DNA of 64,000 nucleotides. Origin: an uncultured Ignavibacteriota bacterium. GTDB taxonomy: Bacteria > Bacteroidota > Ignavibacteria > Palsa-1295. Shown here piece after piece: positions 33,368-43,103 of the stretch (its first letter is position 1; each line of letters starts with the position of its first letter). The notes under the pieces are model-generated. The model did no database searches. It saw nothing but the letters and a program-made list of their open reading frames with translations, and had not been told where the DNA came from. The stretch covers positions 186,001 to 250,000 of the forward strand of contig CAIUMP010000004.1 of NCBI GenBank assembly GCA_903900335.1, in the 5' to 3' direction. A program made the position numbers and the translations under genes.

Positions 33368-34470
33368 AAATATTATTCGTCGTCGGGGCTCGCCCCAATT
33401 TTATGAAGGTCGCGCCGGTCATCGAGGCTGTGCGCAATTCTGCCTCCGACCGCTTCACATCGGTTCTGGTCCACACGGGACAGCACTACGACGCGAACAT
33501 GTCGGACATCTTCTTCTCCGATCTCGAAATGCCACAGCCGGATCGCTTCCTAGGGATCGGCTCCGGCTCGCACGCGTCACAGACTGCGAAGGTGATGATC
33601 GAGATGGAAGCGCTGCTTGAAGAAGAGCAACCCGATCTTGTACTTGTCGCTGGCGATGTGAACTCCACACTTGCTACAGCGCTTGTTGCCGCGAAGGCAG
33701 GAATCACGCTTGGCCATATCGAATCCGGGCTGCGCTCATTCGATCGGACGATGCCGGAGGAGATCAATCGTATCGTTGCTGACGAGTTCTCCCGCTTCTG
33801 CTTTGTGACCGAATCCAGCGGAATGAATAACCTGGAATTCGAGGGGATCGAAAATGATCGAGTTTTCTTCGTAGGAAATACCATGATCGATTCGGTCGTG
33901 AAGTATCTGCCGAAGGCGAGAGAGCGTTTTGCAGGACTGGCAGAACGTCTGGCGATCGAGCAGAAGCAATTCGCGCTTGTGACACTTCACCGTCCGAGCA
34001 ACGTTGATGATCGGGACTCCCTGGAGCGCTTCGTGGAGCTTTTCGAAGCAATGGCCTCGTTTGCCCCGCGGATCGTATTTCCAATTCATCCGCGAACTCT
34101 GAAGCAATTGGAGGTTTTTGGTTTGATGGAACGCGTGAAGCGAAACTCCAATCTTGCCCTGATCGACCCCGTTGGGTATCTTGAGTTTCTGGCGTTGCAG
34201 GATGCCGCAACCGTTGTGCTAACGGATTCCGGAGGTGTGCAGGAGGAGACCACAATGCTCGGAGTCCCGTGCATTACCGTGCGGGAGAATACCGAGCGCC
34301 CCGTGACCGTCATGCAGGGCACGAATGAACTTTTAGGACTCGATATGCCCAAAGTGCTTGAGTTTGCAAAACGAGCATTCTCAGGCCAATGGAAAGAATC
34401 TGCTATTCCGGAATTATGGGATGGCCACGCTGCCGATCGGATTGTATTAATATTAAAGGAAGCACTGTGA
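33364..34470 (+). CDS. wecB: UDP-N-acetylglucosamine 2-epimerase, non-hydrolysing
   Basis: 368 aa, full length. Interconverts UDP-GlcNAc and UDP-ManNAc, or acts on the related 2,3-diacetamido uronic acid as WbpI does. Family motifs: VVGARPNFMKVAPV, TGQHYDANMSDIFF, VLVAGDVNSTLA, GHIESGLRSFDRTMPEEINR, TLHRPSNVD, HPRTLKQL and VLTDSGGVQEETTMLGVPC. Start and upstream stop overlap (ATGA), so it is coupled to the dehydrogenase. Together the two could make UDP-ManNAcA, or two steps of the WbpA-B-E-D-I route. Confidence 0.92.
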   Translation: MKILFVVGARPNFMKVAPVIEAVRNSASDRFTSVLVHTGQHYDANMSDIFFSDLEMPQPDRFLGIGSGSHASQTAKVMIEMEALLEEEQPDLVLVAGDVNSTLATALVAAKAGITLGHIESGLRSFDRTMPEEINRIVADEFSRFCFVTESSGMNNLEFEGIENDRVFFVGNTMIDSVVKYLPKARERFAGLAERLAIEQKQFALVTLHRPSNVDDRDSLERFVELFEAMASFAPRIVFPIHPRTLKQLEVFGLMERVKRNSNLALIDPVGYLEFLALQDAATVVLTDSGGVQEETTMLGVPCITVRENTERPVTVMQGTNELLGLDMPKVLEFAKRAFSGQWKESAIPELWDGHAADRIVLILKEAL

Positions 34471-36206
34471 CCAGGTATTTCACCGGTATTGTATTGTCGC
34501 TGTTGATGCTCGCACCACTTAAAGTGAGTGCGCAGTTGACCTCACCATTGAGTTCACCAACGTCGATTCCCGCGCTCGCCTCTCCGGACAAAGCGCTCAC
34601 GCCCCCTGTGGGTGAGGCCGTATTTGGAAGCGCGGTGGATGCACGAGAGTATCACCTGGGACCTGGCGATGTGCTGCTTTGTAAGTTTTGGACAAGCGGT
34701 CAGTCGCTGTACCCAACCGTGTCAGCTGACGACCGTTTGGTGGTTCATAATGTAGGGGAGTTCGATGTCCGTGGCAAAACACTCGCAGATATTCAGAAAG
34801 AAGTTTATGCCAAGGCGGACAACGCTTTTGCCGAGGGTCACACCAAGTCGCAACAGCCACCGGTATCGCTCTCGATCTACCAGCCGCGCAAGCTTTTCGT
34901 AAAAGTACGAGGCGATGTCTTGACCCAAAGCGTCTACGCGTTGACGGGTGCGACCCGTGCCGATGTGGCCGTCGATCTTGCCAATAAGCCGGCAACGGAG
35001 TATCCCTCATCGGATCCGGCGCTGCGTCGCCAAATTATCGCTGAAGGACAGAGAAAAAAGGAGATCGAATCGTTCTTCGGGTCGCGGGAGCCATCCGCCG
35101 CAAGCCAGCGCTACATAACTGTGGCTCACACCGATGGGACTGTCGAGCGTCTGGATATGGTCCGATATAATGCCACGCACGACCCGGCGGCCTCTCCGTT
35201 GCTTCGAGAGAGCGACGTGATCCATGTCCCATTTCGTGATGCTGCCAACGGTTCGATTGGAGTATACGGTGCGGTTCAAGCGCCCGGAGATTTCGAGTAT
35301 GTGAAGGGCGATTCTGTCTCGTCCGCGATAAAGTACGCCTTCGGTCTATCGCCGAATGCCGATCCTCATCATGTCGAAGTTGGCAGAATGTCCGCTGATG
35401 GTGGGGCAGTGCTGGGAACCGTATGCGACCTCGACGCCATCATGGCTCACCGCGAGCCGGATATCGCGCTTGAGCGCAATGATCGGATCATTGTCCGTGC
35501 AAAACAAGACACACGCTCCGCCGCTGTAGTGGCGGTCCGTGGCGAGGTCGGGCAACCGGGTACGTACTCGATCGTTGACGGCAAGACAACGTTGACCGAA
35601 GTGATCAAGGCAGCAGGGGGGGTCTCCACGACGGGATTTCCAAGCGGAGGCGTTATCCTGCGGCATGGGCATTTCGAAAATATGAGCACGGGCACGCCAG
35701 AGGAGATCGCGCAGTCCACTCGCATGGAGAACTTGGGTGTATCCGATACTGGCAATCTTCGCAGGCAGTTCTCGCTTAGGATACCCGCCGTGAACGTAGA
35801 TATGGAGCGAGCTCTCGTCAAAGGGGAGAAGGACGCTGACGTTGCGATGCAGGATGGCGATGAAATAGTGATACCACAGCGACCTTCGACCGTCTTCGTG
35901 TCTGGCTTTGTGAATTACGCCGGCTATGTTCCTTATCAACCAGGTGCAAGGCTGAGTTACTACATCGCCCGCGCCGGCGGATACGCTGCAGGTGCACAAT
36001 CCGGTAAGACGACCGTCATTAAAATGCGATTGAAGACATGGATGGACCCCAGCGACACAGAGATAGAACCGGGGGACGAGATCTTTGTGCCGAAGGAATC
36101 TGATTACTCGGAAGAGTATCAATTGCAGAAACTGACAACGATCGTTGCAATGGTTGGGGCGGCGATCGCCGCGGTTAGCTTGTACGTCAATATTACTCGG
36201 AAATAG
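34467..36206 (+). CDS. Polysaccharide export protein with SLBB domains (Wza-like)
   Basis: Start chosen at GTG 34467, overlapping the wecB stop. It is preceded by AAGGA (34456-34460) and begins a signal peptide (TRYFTGIVLSLLMLAPLKVSA); 579 aa. The Poly_export domain begins at YHLGPGDVLLCKFW. It is followed by three SLBB-type units near VYGAVQAPGDFEYVKGDS, VRGEVGQPGTYSIVDGKT and VSGFVNYAGYVPYQPGA. The C-terminus is one membrane helix (LTTIVAMVGAAIAAVSLYVN) as in Wza-type translocons. It would form the outer-membrane/periplasmic channel for the polymer. It contains a G7 run at 35616-35622. Confidence 0.9.
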   Translation: MTRYFTGIVLSLLMLAPLKVSAQLTSPLSSPTSIPALASPDKALTPPVGEAVFGSAVDAREYHLGPGDVLLCKFWTSGQSLYPTVSADDRLVVHNVGEFDVRGKTLADIQKEVYAKADNAFAEGHTKSQQPPVSLSIYQPRKLFVKVRGDVLTQSVYALTGATRADVAVDLANKPATEYPSSDPALRRQIIAEGQRKKEIESFFGSREPSAASQRYITVAHTDGTVERLDMVRYNATHDPAASPLLRESDVIHVPFRDAANGSIGVYGAVQAPGDFEYVKGDSVSSAIKYAFGLSPNADPHHVEVGRMSADGGAVLGTVCDLDAIMAHREPDIALERNDRIIVRAKQDTRSAAVVAVRGEVGQPGTYSIVDGKTTLTEVIKAAGGVSTTGFPSGGVILRHGHFENMSTGTPEEIAQSTRMENLGVSDTGNLRRQFSLRIPAVNVDMERALVKGEKDADVAMQDGDEIVIPQRPSTVFVSGFVNYAGYVPYQPGARLSYYIARAGGYAAGAQSGKTTVIKMRLKTWMDPSDTEIEPGDEIFVPKESDYSEEYQLQKLTTIVAMVGAAIAAVSLYVNITRK

Positions 36207-36212
36207 CACTGA

Positions 36213-37946
36213 ATGCGATTCTGGGCATCGCTGGCATGTGCCGTATTCATGACCGCTTGCTGCGTAGTATCTTCTACTCGCGGCCAGCGTCTTACATCAC
36301 ATCCTCACGCCGGAGTGGAGCAGGTCCCGTTCGATGATGAAGTGTATTCCTTTCTTCGTCATTTGTCGATCCGAGGGATCATTGACGGCTACTCTGAGGC
36401 CCAGCTCCCGCTTTCGGAATTTGAGGTTGCGGAGTTTCTTCGATCCGCCGAGGCCGGAATATTGTCCGACGCGGAACGGGTGCTCTGCGCAAAGTATCTC
36501 CAAACCTACGGCCACACGCCAACGGAAGCGGTAACCCTCTTCTCCTCTTTGAGTGCGGTGCCGCTCCTCTTTGACGGCATTTTTACGGATAAAGATAAGT
36601 ACCTTTATCGCTGGAGTGATGACTCCACCAATTCCGATCTCTATGCTCACGGGATCCTGGGGCTGGAGCTGCGCCATGAGACTGAGCCACGTTCTGCCTC
36701 CGTTGTACTCGACAACTTCGGTGGTCGCTTTTCCGGGACACTCAGTGGACATGTTGGCTATTTTTTGCAAGCAACGAACGGTGAGAAGTTTGGTGACTCC
36801 CTGCTTGCGCTCGAAGATCCGCTCCTTAGCAAGAACCGTAACCTGCAGTATTACTCGCACACGTTTTTCGATTTCACTTCTGCCGAGCTGAGCTACAATT
36901 CCGACTGGTTCACCGGCAAGCTCGCGCGCGAGGCCGTCGGAATTGGCGGAGGCTATCAGAATGACAATATCCTGCTCTCGCCGAATGTACCCTACTTCGA
37001 CTTTTTGAGTCTGGCCGCGCACGTGCAATCGGTGCGGTATCAGGCGATCTTCGCATCGCTGCTCGACGATAGAGTTGCCGGCGGCGCAGGTGCGGATATT
37101 CCTCCAAAATTTCTGACACTGCACGATCTCACATTCTCCGTCGGAAGGGACTTCGAGTTTGGCTTCACGGATATGGTGATCTACTCCAAGCGATATGATC
37201 TCGCCTATCTCAATCCATTCTCTTTCTTGAAATCCGTGGAGCACGCGTTGAATGACAGGGACAATGGGCTGCTCGGTGCGCACACACGTTGGCGCATCGC
37301 TCCCGGACTTGAGGTGCGAGCGCAGGCATTGGTTGATGACATCCTAGCCAGCAAGATCGGGACTGGGTGGTGGTCGAATAAATTCGCGTGGCAGGTGGGT
37401 GGAATGTGGGCCGGAGCCTTTGGGCAACCGAACCTCGACCTCTCGGCGGAGTGGATCCGGGTCGAGCCGTACACCTATTCCCATTTCGCTCCTGACAACC
37501 GATTCTCGACATCCCAAACGCTCCTTGGAGCGCAGATCGGCCCGAACGCCATGAGCTACTGGACGATGATTCGTTGGCGGCCTTCGGCGAAATGGCTCTT
37601 CTCGCTTGAGGGACAGATGATCGAGCGAGGGGAGAATGTCTATGACTCTTCTGGCACGCTTCTCTACAATGCTGGTGCCGATTACACGCTTAGCATTACA
37701 AAAGAGTCGAATGAGTCTCAAACGAACATCCTGAATGGCCGACGCGTGAATATCCTTACCTTGACGGCGAATGTGGAATTCGAACCGTGGCGCGGTCTGG
37801 TTGTCTTTGCGCGCGGAACAAAGAAGAGTGTCAATTACTTAGAGCAAGCTCTTCAGACCCCCGGGGTGACCCTTTCCGGTGTAAGTTACGCACCACGGGA
37901 AACGCCGCAAACATTGATCGCTGTCGGCGCACGGGCGCTGTTCTAA
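36213..37946 (+). CDS. Capsule assembly Wzi family outer-membrane protein
   Basis: 577 aa with a signal peptide (SLACAVFMTACCVVSSTRGQ). The N-terminal part is helical (VYSFLRHLSIRGIIDGYSE) and the rest is a predicted beta-barrel with alternating aromatic strands. The Wzi family pattern is seen in YNSDWFTGKLAREAVGIGGG, LHDLTFSV, SKRYDLAYLNPFSFLKSVEH and NGLLGAHTRWRIAPGLEVRA. Wzi helps to fix capsule at the cell surface. It follows the Wza-like gene by 6 bases. Confidence 0.85.
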   Translation: MRFWASLACAVFMTACCVVSSTRGQRLTSHPHAGVEQVPFDDEVYSFLRHLSIRGIIDGYSEAQLPLSEFEVAEFLRSAEAGILSDAERVLCAKYLQTYGHTPTEAVTLFSSLSAVPLLFDGIFTDKDKYLYRWSDDSTNSDLYAHGILGLELRHETEPRSASVVLDNFGGRFSGTLSGHVGYFLQATNGEKFGDSLLALEDPLLSKNRNLQYYSHTFFDFTSAELSYNSDWFTGKLAREAVGIGGGYQNDNILLSPNVPYFDFLSLAAHVQSVRYQAIFASLLDDRVAGGAGADIPPKFLTLHDLTFSVGRDFEFGFTDMVIYSKRYDLAYLNPFSFLKSVEHALNDRDNGLLGAHTRWRIAPGLEVRAQALVDDILASKIGTGWWSNKFAWQVGGMWAGAFGQPNLDLSAEWIRVEPYTYSHFAPDNRFSTSQTLLGAQIGPNAMSYWTMIRWRPSAKWLFSLEGQMIERGENVYDSSGTLLYNAGADYTLSITKESNESQTNILNGRRVNILTLTANVEFEPWRGLVVFARGTKKSVNYLEQALQTPGVTLSGVSYAPRETPQTLIAVGARALF

Positions 37947-37973
37947 ACAAGGCCTACTGCAATACCTGATTAC

Positions 37974-39185
37974 ATGACTTCAACGGAGCAAGAACTTAAC
38001 GCTTCCAACAACGGCCATACGGAGGCTGCCCTCACACCTGCTCGAAGGGCGTGGGTGGAGAATATCACGATCGTCACGCGCCACAAAGCGCTGATCCTCA
38101 TCGTTACCGCAGTCGTGACGATCGCCACGGGCATATACGCCTTCACGCAAATGCCCAACTATTACAAAGCAAAAGCGGTGATCCTGCCAGCCCGTAAGGC
38201 AGGCGGAGTGCTGGATAATATTAGCTCTGGCATCGCCAGCAGCTTGAAGGATATTGGGCTTTCGAAGCTCCACGGTGGTGCGGAGGAAGGCTACAGCCCG
38301 CTGACACTGTTGACGAGTCGAGATGTGATGGAGAAACTCATCAGGCAGTTTGACTTCATTCGCATCTATAAGGATTCTACGATGGCGCAGGCCCTCGAAG
38401 ACTTCTCGCAGAACTTGGATGGCGAGGTAGGTGAAGAAGGCAATTTCATCATCGCCTTCGAGGACACCGATCCCAAACGTGCCGCCGCAGTTGCCAACGC
38501 GGCGATTGGCGCGATCAACGAGGTCAACAGCCGCATGGCGAAGGAAGAAGCGGTTCACAACCTCACCTATGCCGAGCAGCGATACAAACAGAACGTGGCC
38601 GATCTTGACACGGCAGAGGTTGCCCTGACAGCCTTCCAGCGTAAGTATGGAGTCTTCTCGCTACCCGATCAGGCAAAGGCGGAAGTTACCGCGATTGCCG
38701 AATTGGAGCAGCAGAAGGTCATCGCCCAGATCCAACTTCGAAACGCCGAGCAGATGTTTGGCTCGAACTCCGGCGAGGTAGCAACTTACAAGAGCACCAT
38801 CGAGCAGATCACCTCGAAACTCGGAGAGATGCAGGCCGGCCTGGACTCCAAAGTGAATTCCTTTGTCCCGACCAACATCATGCCGGATGTGGCAATCCAA
38901 TACCTGCGTCTAATGCGCGAAGTCGAAATCCAAAGCAAGCTGAAGGCATTCCTATTGCCTTCCTACGAGCAATCCAAGCTCGACGAAAATCGGAATTTGT
39001 ATGGCTTTGTTACGCTCGATAGCGCAGCGGTCCCTGCCAAAAAGGCTGGCCCAAAGAGATCGATGCTGTTGTTGGGGGCGATTTTGGGGAGTGGACTCAT
39101 CACAGCGATTGTGGTGCTCGTTGTTACCAACCTGAAACGGGTCCGGACGAATTTCGTGCGGGATCGAAATCGGATTGGGCTGTAG
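37974..39185 (+). CDS. Polysaccharide chain-length determinant (Wzz/GNVR)
   Basis: 403 aa inner-membrane protein with two membrane helices (about 37-56, IVTAVVTIATGIYAF, and about 361-383, LGAILGSGLITAIVVLVV). Between them lies a long coiled-coil periplasmic domain with the GNVR-type end VAIQYLRLMREVEIQSKLKAFLLPSYEQSKLDE. The proline-rich segment before the second helix (AAVPAKKAGPKRS) is typical. There is no C-terminal tyrosine kinase domain. It sets the polymer length together with the Wzy protein encoded next. Confidence 0.9.
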   Translation: MTSTEQELNASNNGHTEAALTPARRAWVENITIVTRHKALILIVTAVVTIATGIYAFTQMPNYYKAKAVILPARKAGGVLDNISSGIASSLKDIGLSKLHGGAEEGYSPLTLLTSRDVMEKLIRQFDFIRIYKDSTMAQALEDFSQNLDGEVGEEGNFIIAFEDTDPKRAAAVANAAIGAINEVNSRMAKEEAVHNLTYAEQRYKQNVADLDTAEVALTAFQRKYGVFSLPDQAKAEVTAIAELEQQKVIAQIQLRNAEQMFGSNSGEVATYKSTIEQITSKLGEMQAGLDSKVNSFVPTNIMPDVAIQYLRLMREVEIQSKLKAFLLPSYEQSKLDENRNLYGFVTLDSAAVPAKKAGPKRSMLLLGAILGSGLITAIVVLVVTNLKRVRTNFVRDRNRIGL

Positions 39186-39205
39186 CTAAAGGAGCACAGA
39201 GGAAG

Positions 39206-40693
39206 ATGCGAAGAAGTTCTTCTTACCTACTGCCCGACTTTTCAGGAGGCGCAGCGCTCATGCGCCTCACCCTTCGAGAGCAGGTGTTGCTTGGGTTGGG
39301 AGTCGTTCTCGTTCTAATAACAGGATTTGTCACGGCACAGAGCTTCCTTGTGTCCGCTGCTTTACTTGCGCTGTTCGCGGTCGTTGTCGTTGTTGGAAAT
39401 CCAATTGCTGCCATCCTCTCATTCATCGGAGTGAGCGTCTTCCTTTCCATCCGCTCGAAGCCGACCACGACCGAGGCCGGGGGCGCAATTGACGCAATTC
39501 TCGGGCTGCTCTTGATCTCAATATGTGCGTATTGGGTAATCAAATTTCGTTTGATAGAACGGCGGACTTTGAATTTCTCTCTAGCACAACTTCTACTTGC
39601 GATGTTCCTCCTCTGGGGGATACTCGTGACAGTTTTTGCGGTAGGCGCAAATGAAGCAGACTCCACAACGGGCGTGCGCGAACTGTTGAATCTCTCACCC
39701 TTATTCATTCTCCCGATTCTGTACGAACGCTTTGTCGAGACGGATTCACGTGCGGAGCATTTGATATTCGCTGCGATAGTGTGCTCTGGTCTGGTGGTAC
39801 TGGTTGCAAACATTCTCATGCTGAAGAACCACATTGCGGCAGCGTATTATCTTTTTGAGACGGGTCGAGGAAATTTGGATATTCCGCTAGCCCCTTTCAT
39901 GATTCTCATTGCGGCGTCCTATTTGATGTACGAAACACGTGCTTGGAAGGCAGCATTTGCTATTGTATTTCTTCTCGTAGAGAGTGTCGGTGTCGTGGCT
40001 TCGGTCTCCCGCAATATGTACATTGCTACCCCAATTGTAATCGCGGTAGTGCTACTGCTTGGTACCCCCAGAGAGCGGATGCGAGGTATGAAGAGACTTC
40101 TGGTCGCCGGGGCGGTCGGTCTTCTTGTGGCGGTACCAGTCTATCTGAGATCCCGGTTAGTTCGTCTGCTGATAGCGAATTATACAAGGAGCTTTGTCAG
40201 TGCGCAGAAGGCTAGTACGGATCTCTCACTCCTGAATCGATTTGCCGAGTGGAAGGGTGAGTGGCTTGGTATCCAGGATTCTCCCATTATCGGGCACGGG
40301 TTTGGCTCACAGTTCCGATTTTTCGACATAATCCAGCACCACCATCACTGGAGCCCATTCAGTCATAGTAGCTACCTATATATTGTTTACAAGACTGGCT
40401 TTCCGGGTGGGCTACTCTTCTTTGCAGCCTTTGCATTGTTTATGATTAAGGGCTATCGGTTGGCCCGTTCGCGGTCTCTCGCTCCACGCACCTTAATTAC
40501 GATACGGGCGGGATTTGGGTTTATGATCATTATTCTTTTCTGCGCTTATCTTGGCCCGGTCTTCGACACAAAGACTGATATGGTGTGGCTTGGGTTGGTC
40601 TGGGGATATTTCCTTGCCGTTGAGCGGAGCGAACGTCTTTCCAAATCTTCGTCCGTGAGTCCTCATCAATCGATAGAAATTGCGACTGCATGA
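39206..40693 (+). CDS. O-antigen ligase/polymerase family membrane protein (Wzy_C)
   Basis: 495 aa with about eleven membrane segments. The Wzy_C/WaaL signature is visible in the large periplasmic loop near the C-terminus (about 365-400): SPIIGHGFGSQFRFFD and HSSYLYIVYKTGFPGG, the latter holding the His expected for this family. It polymerises or transfers lipid-linked repeat units. The first ~18 residues (MRRSSSYLLPDFSGGAAL) may be extra, since the ATG at 39260 (MRLTLREQVLLG) is an alternative start. It overlaps the next gene by 4 bases. Confidence 0.85.
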   Translation: MRRSSSYLLPDFSGGAALMRLTLREQVLLGLGVVLVLITGFVTAQSFLVSAALLALFAVVVVVGNPIAAILSFIGVSVFLSIRSKPTTTEAGGAIDAILGLLLISICAYWVIKFRLIERRTLNFSLAQLLLAMFLLWGILVTVFAVGANEADSTTGVRELLNLSPLFILPILYERFVETDSRAEHLIFAAIVCSGLVVLVANILMLKNHIAAAYYLFETGRGNLDIPLAPFMILIAASYLMYETRAWKAAFAIVFLLVESVGVVASVSRNMYIATPIVIAVVLLLGTPRERMRGMKRLLVAGAVGLLVAVPVYLRSRLVRLLIANYTRSFVSAQKASTDLSLLNRFAEWKGEWLGIQDSPIIGHGFGSQFRFFDIIQHHHHWSPFSHSSYLYIVYKTGFPGGLLFFAAFALFMIKGYRLARSRSLAPRTLITIRAGFGFMIIILFCAYLGPVFDTKTDMVWLGLVWGYFLAVERSERLSKSSSVSPHQSIEIATA

Positions 40694-43101
40694 GCAGTGA
40701 AAGAACCAACGATTTGGGTCCCAGCGGCCGCTCTCTCCTCAGTACTTCCCCCCCCGATGGGGAGGCAAGTCCAGATGTGTCGGGTTGCGGGGCCGATATT
40801 AGGCTTCGAACATCAGCGGTCTTTGCCATCTACTCACTCTACACCGTCTTAGCTTATTTGCCTGTTCTCTTAGGCAGGCGCTTCTTTTGGGAGGACTTCT
40901 TCATATTCGAGTATCCAGTCCGAGAGTACAATTTCTACATGCTTGGATTGAAGCATTCTCTTCCTTTCTGGAACCCATTCGCATGGGCTTGGCAACCCTT
41001 TCTCGCCGATTCTCAAAGTGGATTCTGGTATCCAACGAATCTGCTTCAGATCCTACTTACCCGAATCATGATGCCTGGTGCGGCCCATCTGCCTGTGATT
41101 GTTCCAGAGTTAATGACACTTCTGCACTTGCCATTGGCGGCAATAGGGCTTTTTTGCTTGCTGAAGAGAGAGTTCGGAATTCGAGATTGCGTTGCACTCA
41201 TTACAGGATTCACATTCGGATTTGGAGCGAAGATGATTGCCGAGCAGAATCATGGCATGTTCATCATGCAGTTGTCTCTTCTTCCGTGGGAGACTCTATT
41301 CTTGTTGCGTGCATGGCATTCATGGAGATCTGCGCTCGGTCTAGGAATTGTATTTGGGATAAGCTTCCTTGTTGGTCATCAACAGCTATTCCTTTTCATC
41401 GCCCTCTTTCTCGGGGCATTTACATTCGCTGAGTTTTTCCGAAGATGGCTCAAACAATCAGGATGGCGCACCTGCATTGAGCCTCTGCTCAATTTCGGGT
41501 TGGCAATGATTGTTACTGCTGGAGTTGCTAGTATTCAGCTTCTTCCCTTACTAGAGTTAACCAATCTAACGCCGCGAAGCCACATGAGCTACCTTTCTGC
41601 TTCGCAGGGTAGCCTTCATCCCTTTCGATTTCTTAGTTTTGTGGTCCCGAAGATTTACGGTGAGTTTCCGGGATTCCTACTTCCCGCTGGAGTTAACCCC
41701 GGGAACGAGATGTGGTATTGGGAAGGGGCGTTCTATTGGGGAGTCCTTGCCGAGATCCTCGCTGTTTTTGGCATCGCTCGGTTATGGAAGCGGCGCGGTG
41801 GGGATGATCCTCGCTCTCGGCATTTGACGTTTTTCGTCGTCTTTTCCCTCTTTGCTCTTATGTATGGCATGGGCACCTATGCTGGCGTGCAGTGGGTGTT
41901 CTGGAAATGCATTCCTATATTTGACCATATTCGCATGCCAAACCGGATGGTTTGTTTTGTGTGGTTCATAGGAACGATGGCCACGGCGTTCGGTATCGAG
42001 GAGTTACTTCGTTCGCCGAAGTTGGAAGGTAAATACGCCAGGATTCTCATCACACTCGCGTCAGTCTTCTTCATCCTGAATCTGTTAGCTGTTGCGGGCG
42101 CGTTCAGTTTCTTAATAAAGCCCCACCTCTATCAACAGGACCCGATGGTGATGCTTCATTCACTCGTCGCCTCTTTCTTCGCCCTGATATTTATCGTGTC
42201 GCTGAAGAACAAGTGGATCTCACCCCGCTGGATACTTCCATGCCTTGCCACAATCATTATTCTTGACATCGCCTACGTTGATTGGACGTGGCACCGGAAC
42301 ACGCTCAACCGCGAAACGTTGGTCGATCGAGACTCCCGAAACTCTCAAATCGTGCAATTCAGGAATAAACATGCAGCGGATCATTCCAAGCTATTATGGA
42401 TGCAGACAGACTCCCAGCGGAGGCAGAACCTCAATCTGGGTTGCTTTCTTCGACTCCCGATCGAGTTCTCGGACGACTCGGTAGGGCTGATGGTTGACAA
42501 TCCCATGCGACTGTCCAATTCGCTTCCGCCAATTCGAGACAGCGTGAAGCGCATGGAAATTATGGGAGTCTCCACTGTCGTCACTTTAAACGGGCGCTCA
42601 CTGGACCTCCCGCACGCCCTGCCCTTTACAAAGCTATATCATTCGTGGAAGGCGACACAGTCCAGAGAACAAGAGGCGATGCTCTTTGCGGATTCCAACC
42701 TAAATGTTGAAACGACATTGCTGGTTCGAGGAGTTGCTTCTACCCTGAATGACACTTCATCGCTGAACGATAGCGTGTCACTGGTTAACTATTCGGAGAA
42801 TGAGTTGAAGTTCTATGCATCTTCCTCCTCTGCGACAATGTTGTTTGTGAATGATCTGTACTACCCTGCCTGGAAGGCCACAGTGGATGGGAAAGAGACG
42901 GAGATAGTAAGGGCCTTCTCATGCTTGCGCGCGATTCCGCTACGCGCCGGTAGCCATAATGTCATACTTGAATACCGAAGCGCTGCCTTCGAATCAGGTT
43001 GGAAGATCACGATTGGAACGCTGATTCTGTCATTAGGCGCGCTTATCCTAGGATCAACGAGCGCGAAGGGGATGGCCTCGCGGCGGAATAATTCGATCTG
43101 A
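40690..43101 (+). CDS. YfhO family multi-pass membrane protein
   Basis: 803 aa. Membrane segments fill residues about 40-530, followed by a soluble periplasmic domain and a last helix (WKITIGTLILSLGALILG). Typical YfhO features are FFWEDFFIFEYPVREYN, LPFWNPFAWAWQPFLADSQSG, the aromatic loop after membrane helix 1 and the C-terminal LYYPAWKATVDGKET. Members are GT-C-like glycosyltransferases that add sugars outside the membrane from lipid carriers. A run of eight C bases (40748-40755) lies about 20 codons after the start, in a disordered leader; slippage there would shift the frame. The start overlaps the upstream stop (ATGA). Confidence 0.87.
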   Translation: MSSERTNDLGPSGRSLLSTSPPDGEASPDVSGCGADIRLRTSAVFAIYSLYTVLAYLPVLLGRRFFWEDFFIFEYPVREYNFYMLGLKHSLPFWNPFAWAWQPFLADSQSGFWYPTNLLQILLTRIMMPGAAHLPVIVPELMTLLHLPLAAIGLFCLLKREFGIRDCVALITGFTFGFGAKMIAEQNHGMFIMQLSLLPWETLFLLRAWHSWRSALGLGIVFGISFLVGHQQLFLFIALFLGAFTFAEFFRRWLKQSGWRTCIEPLLNFGLAMIVTAGVASIQLLPLLELTNLTPRSHMSYLSASQGSLHPFRFLSFVVPKIYGEFPGFLLPAGVNPGNEMWYWEGAFYWGVLAEILAVFGIARLWKRRGGDDPRSRHLTFFVVFSLFALMYGMGTYAGVQWVFWKCIPIFDHIRMPNRMVCFVWFIGTMATAFGIEELLRSPKLEGKYARILITLASVFFILNLLAVAGAFSFLIKPHLYQQDPMVMLHSLVASFFALIFIVSLKNKWISPRWILPCLATIIILDIAYVDWTWHRNTLNRETLVDRDSRNSQIVQFRNKHAADHSKLLWMQTDSQRRQNLNLGCFLRLPIEFSDDSVGLMVDNPMRLSNSLPPIRDSVKRMEIMGVSTVVTLNGRSLDLPHALPFTKLYHSWKATQSREQEAMLFADSNLNVETTLLVRGVASTLNDTSSLNDSVSLVNYSENELKFYASSSSATMLFVNDLYYPAWKATVDGKETEIVRAFSCLRAIPLRAGSHNVILEYRSAAFESGWKITIGTLILSLGALILGSTSAKGMASRRNNSI

Positions 43102-43103
43102 GG

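Noticed and set aside
36297-37283. 328-codon minus-strand frame inside the Wzi-like gene
   Set aside because: It is antisense to a gene with a clear signal peptide and family motifs; its own translation has no known motif.
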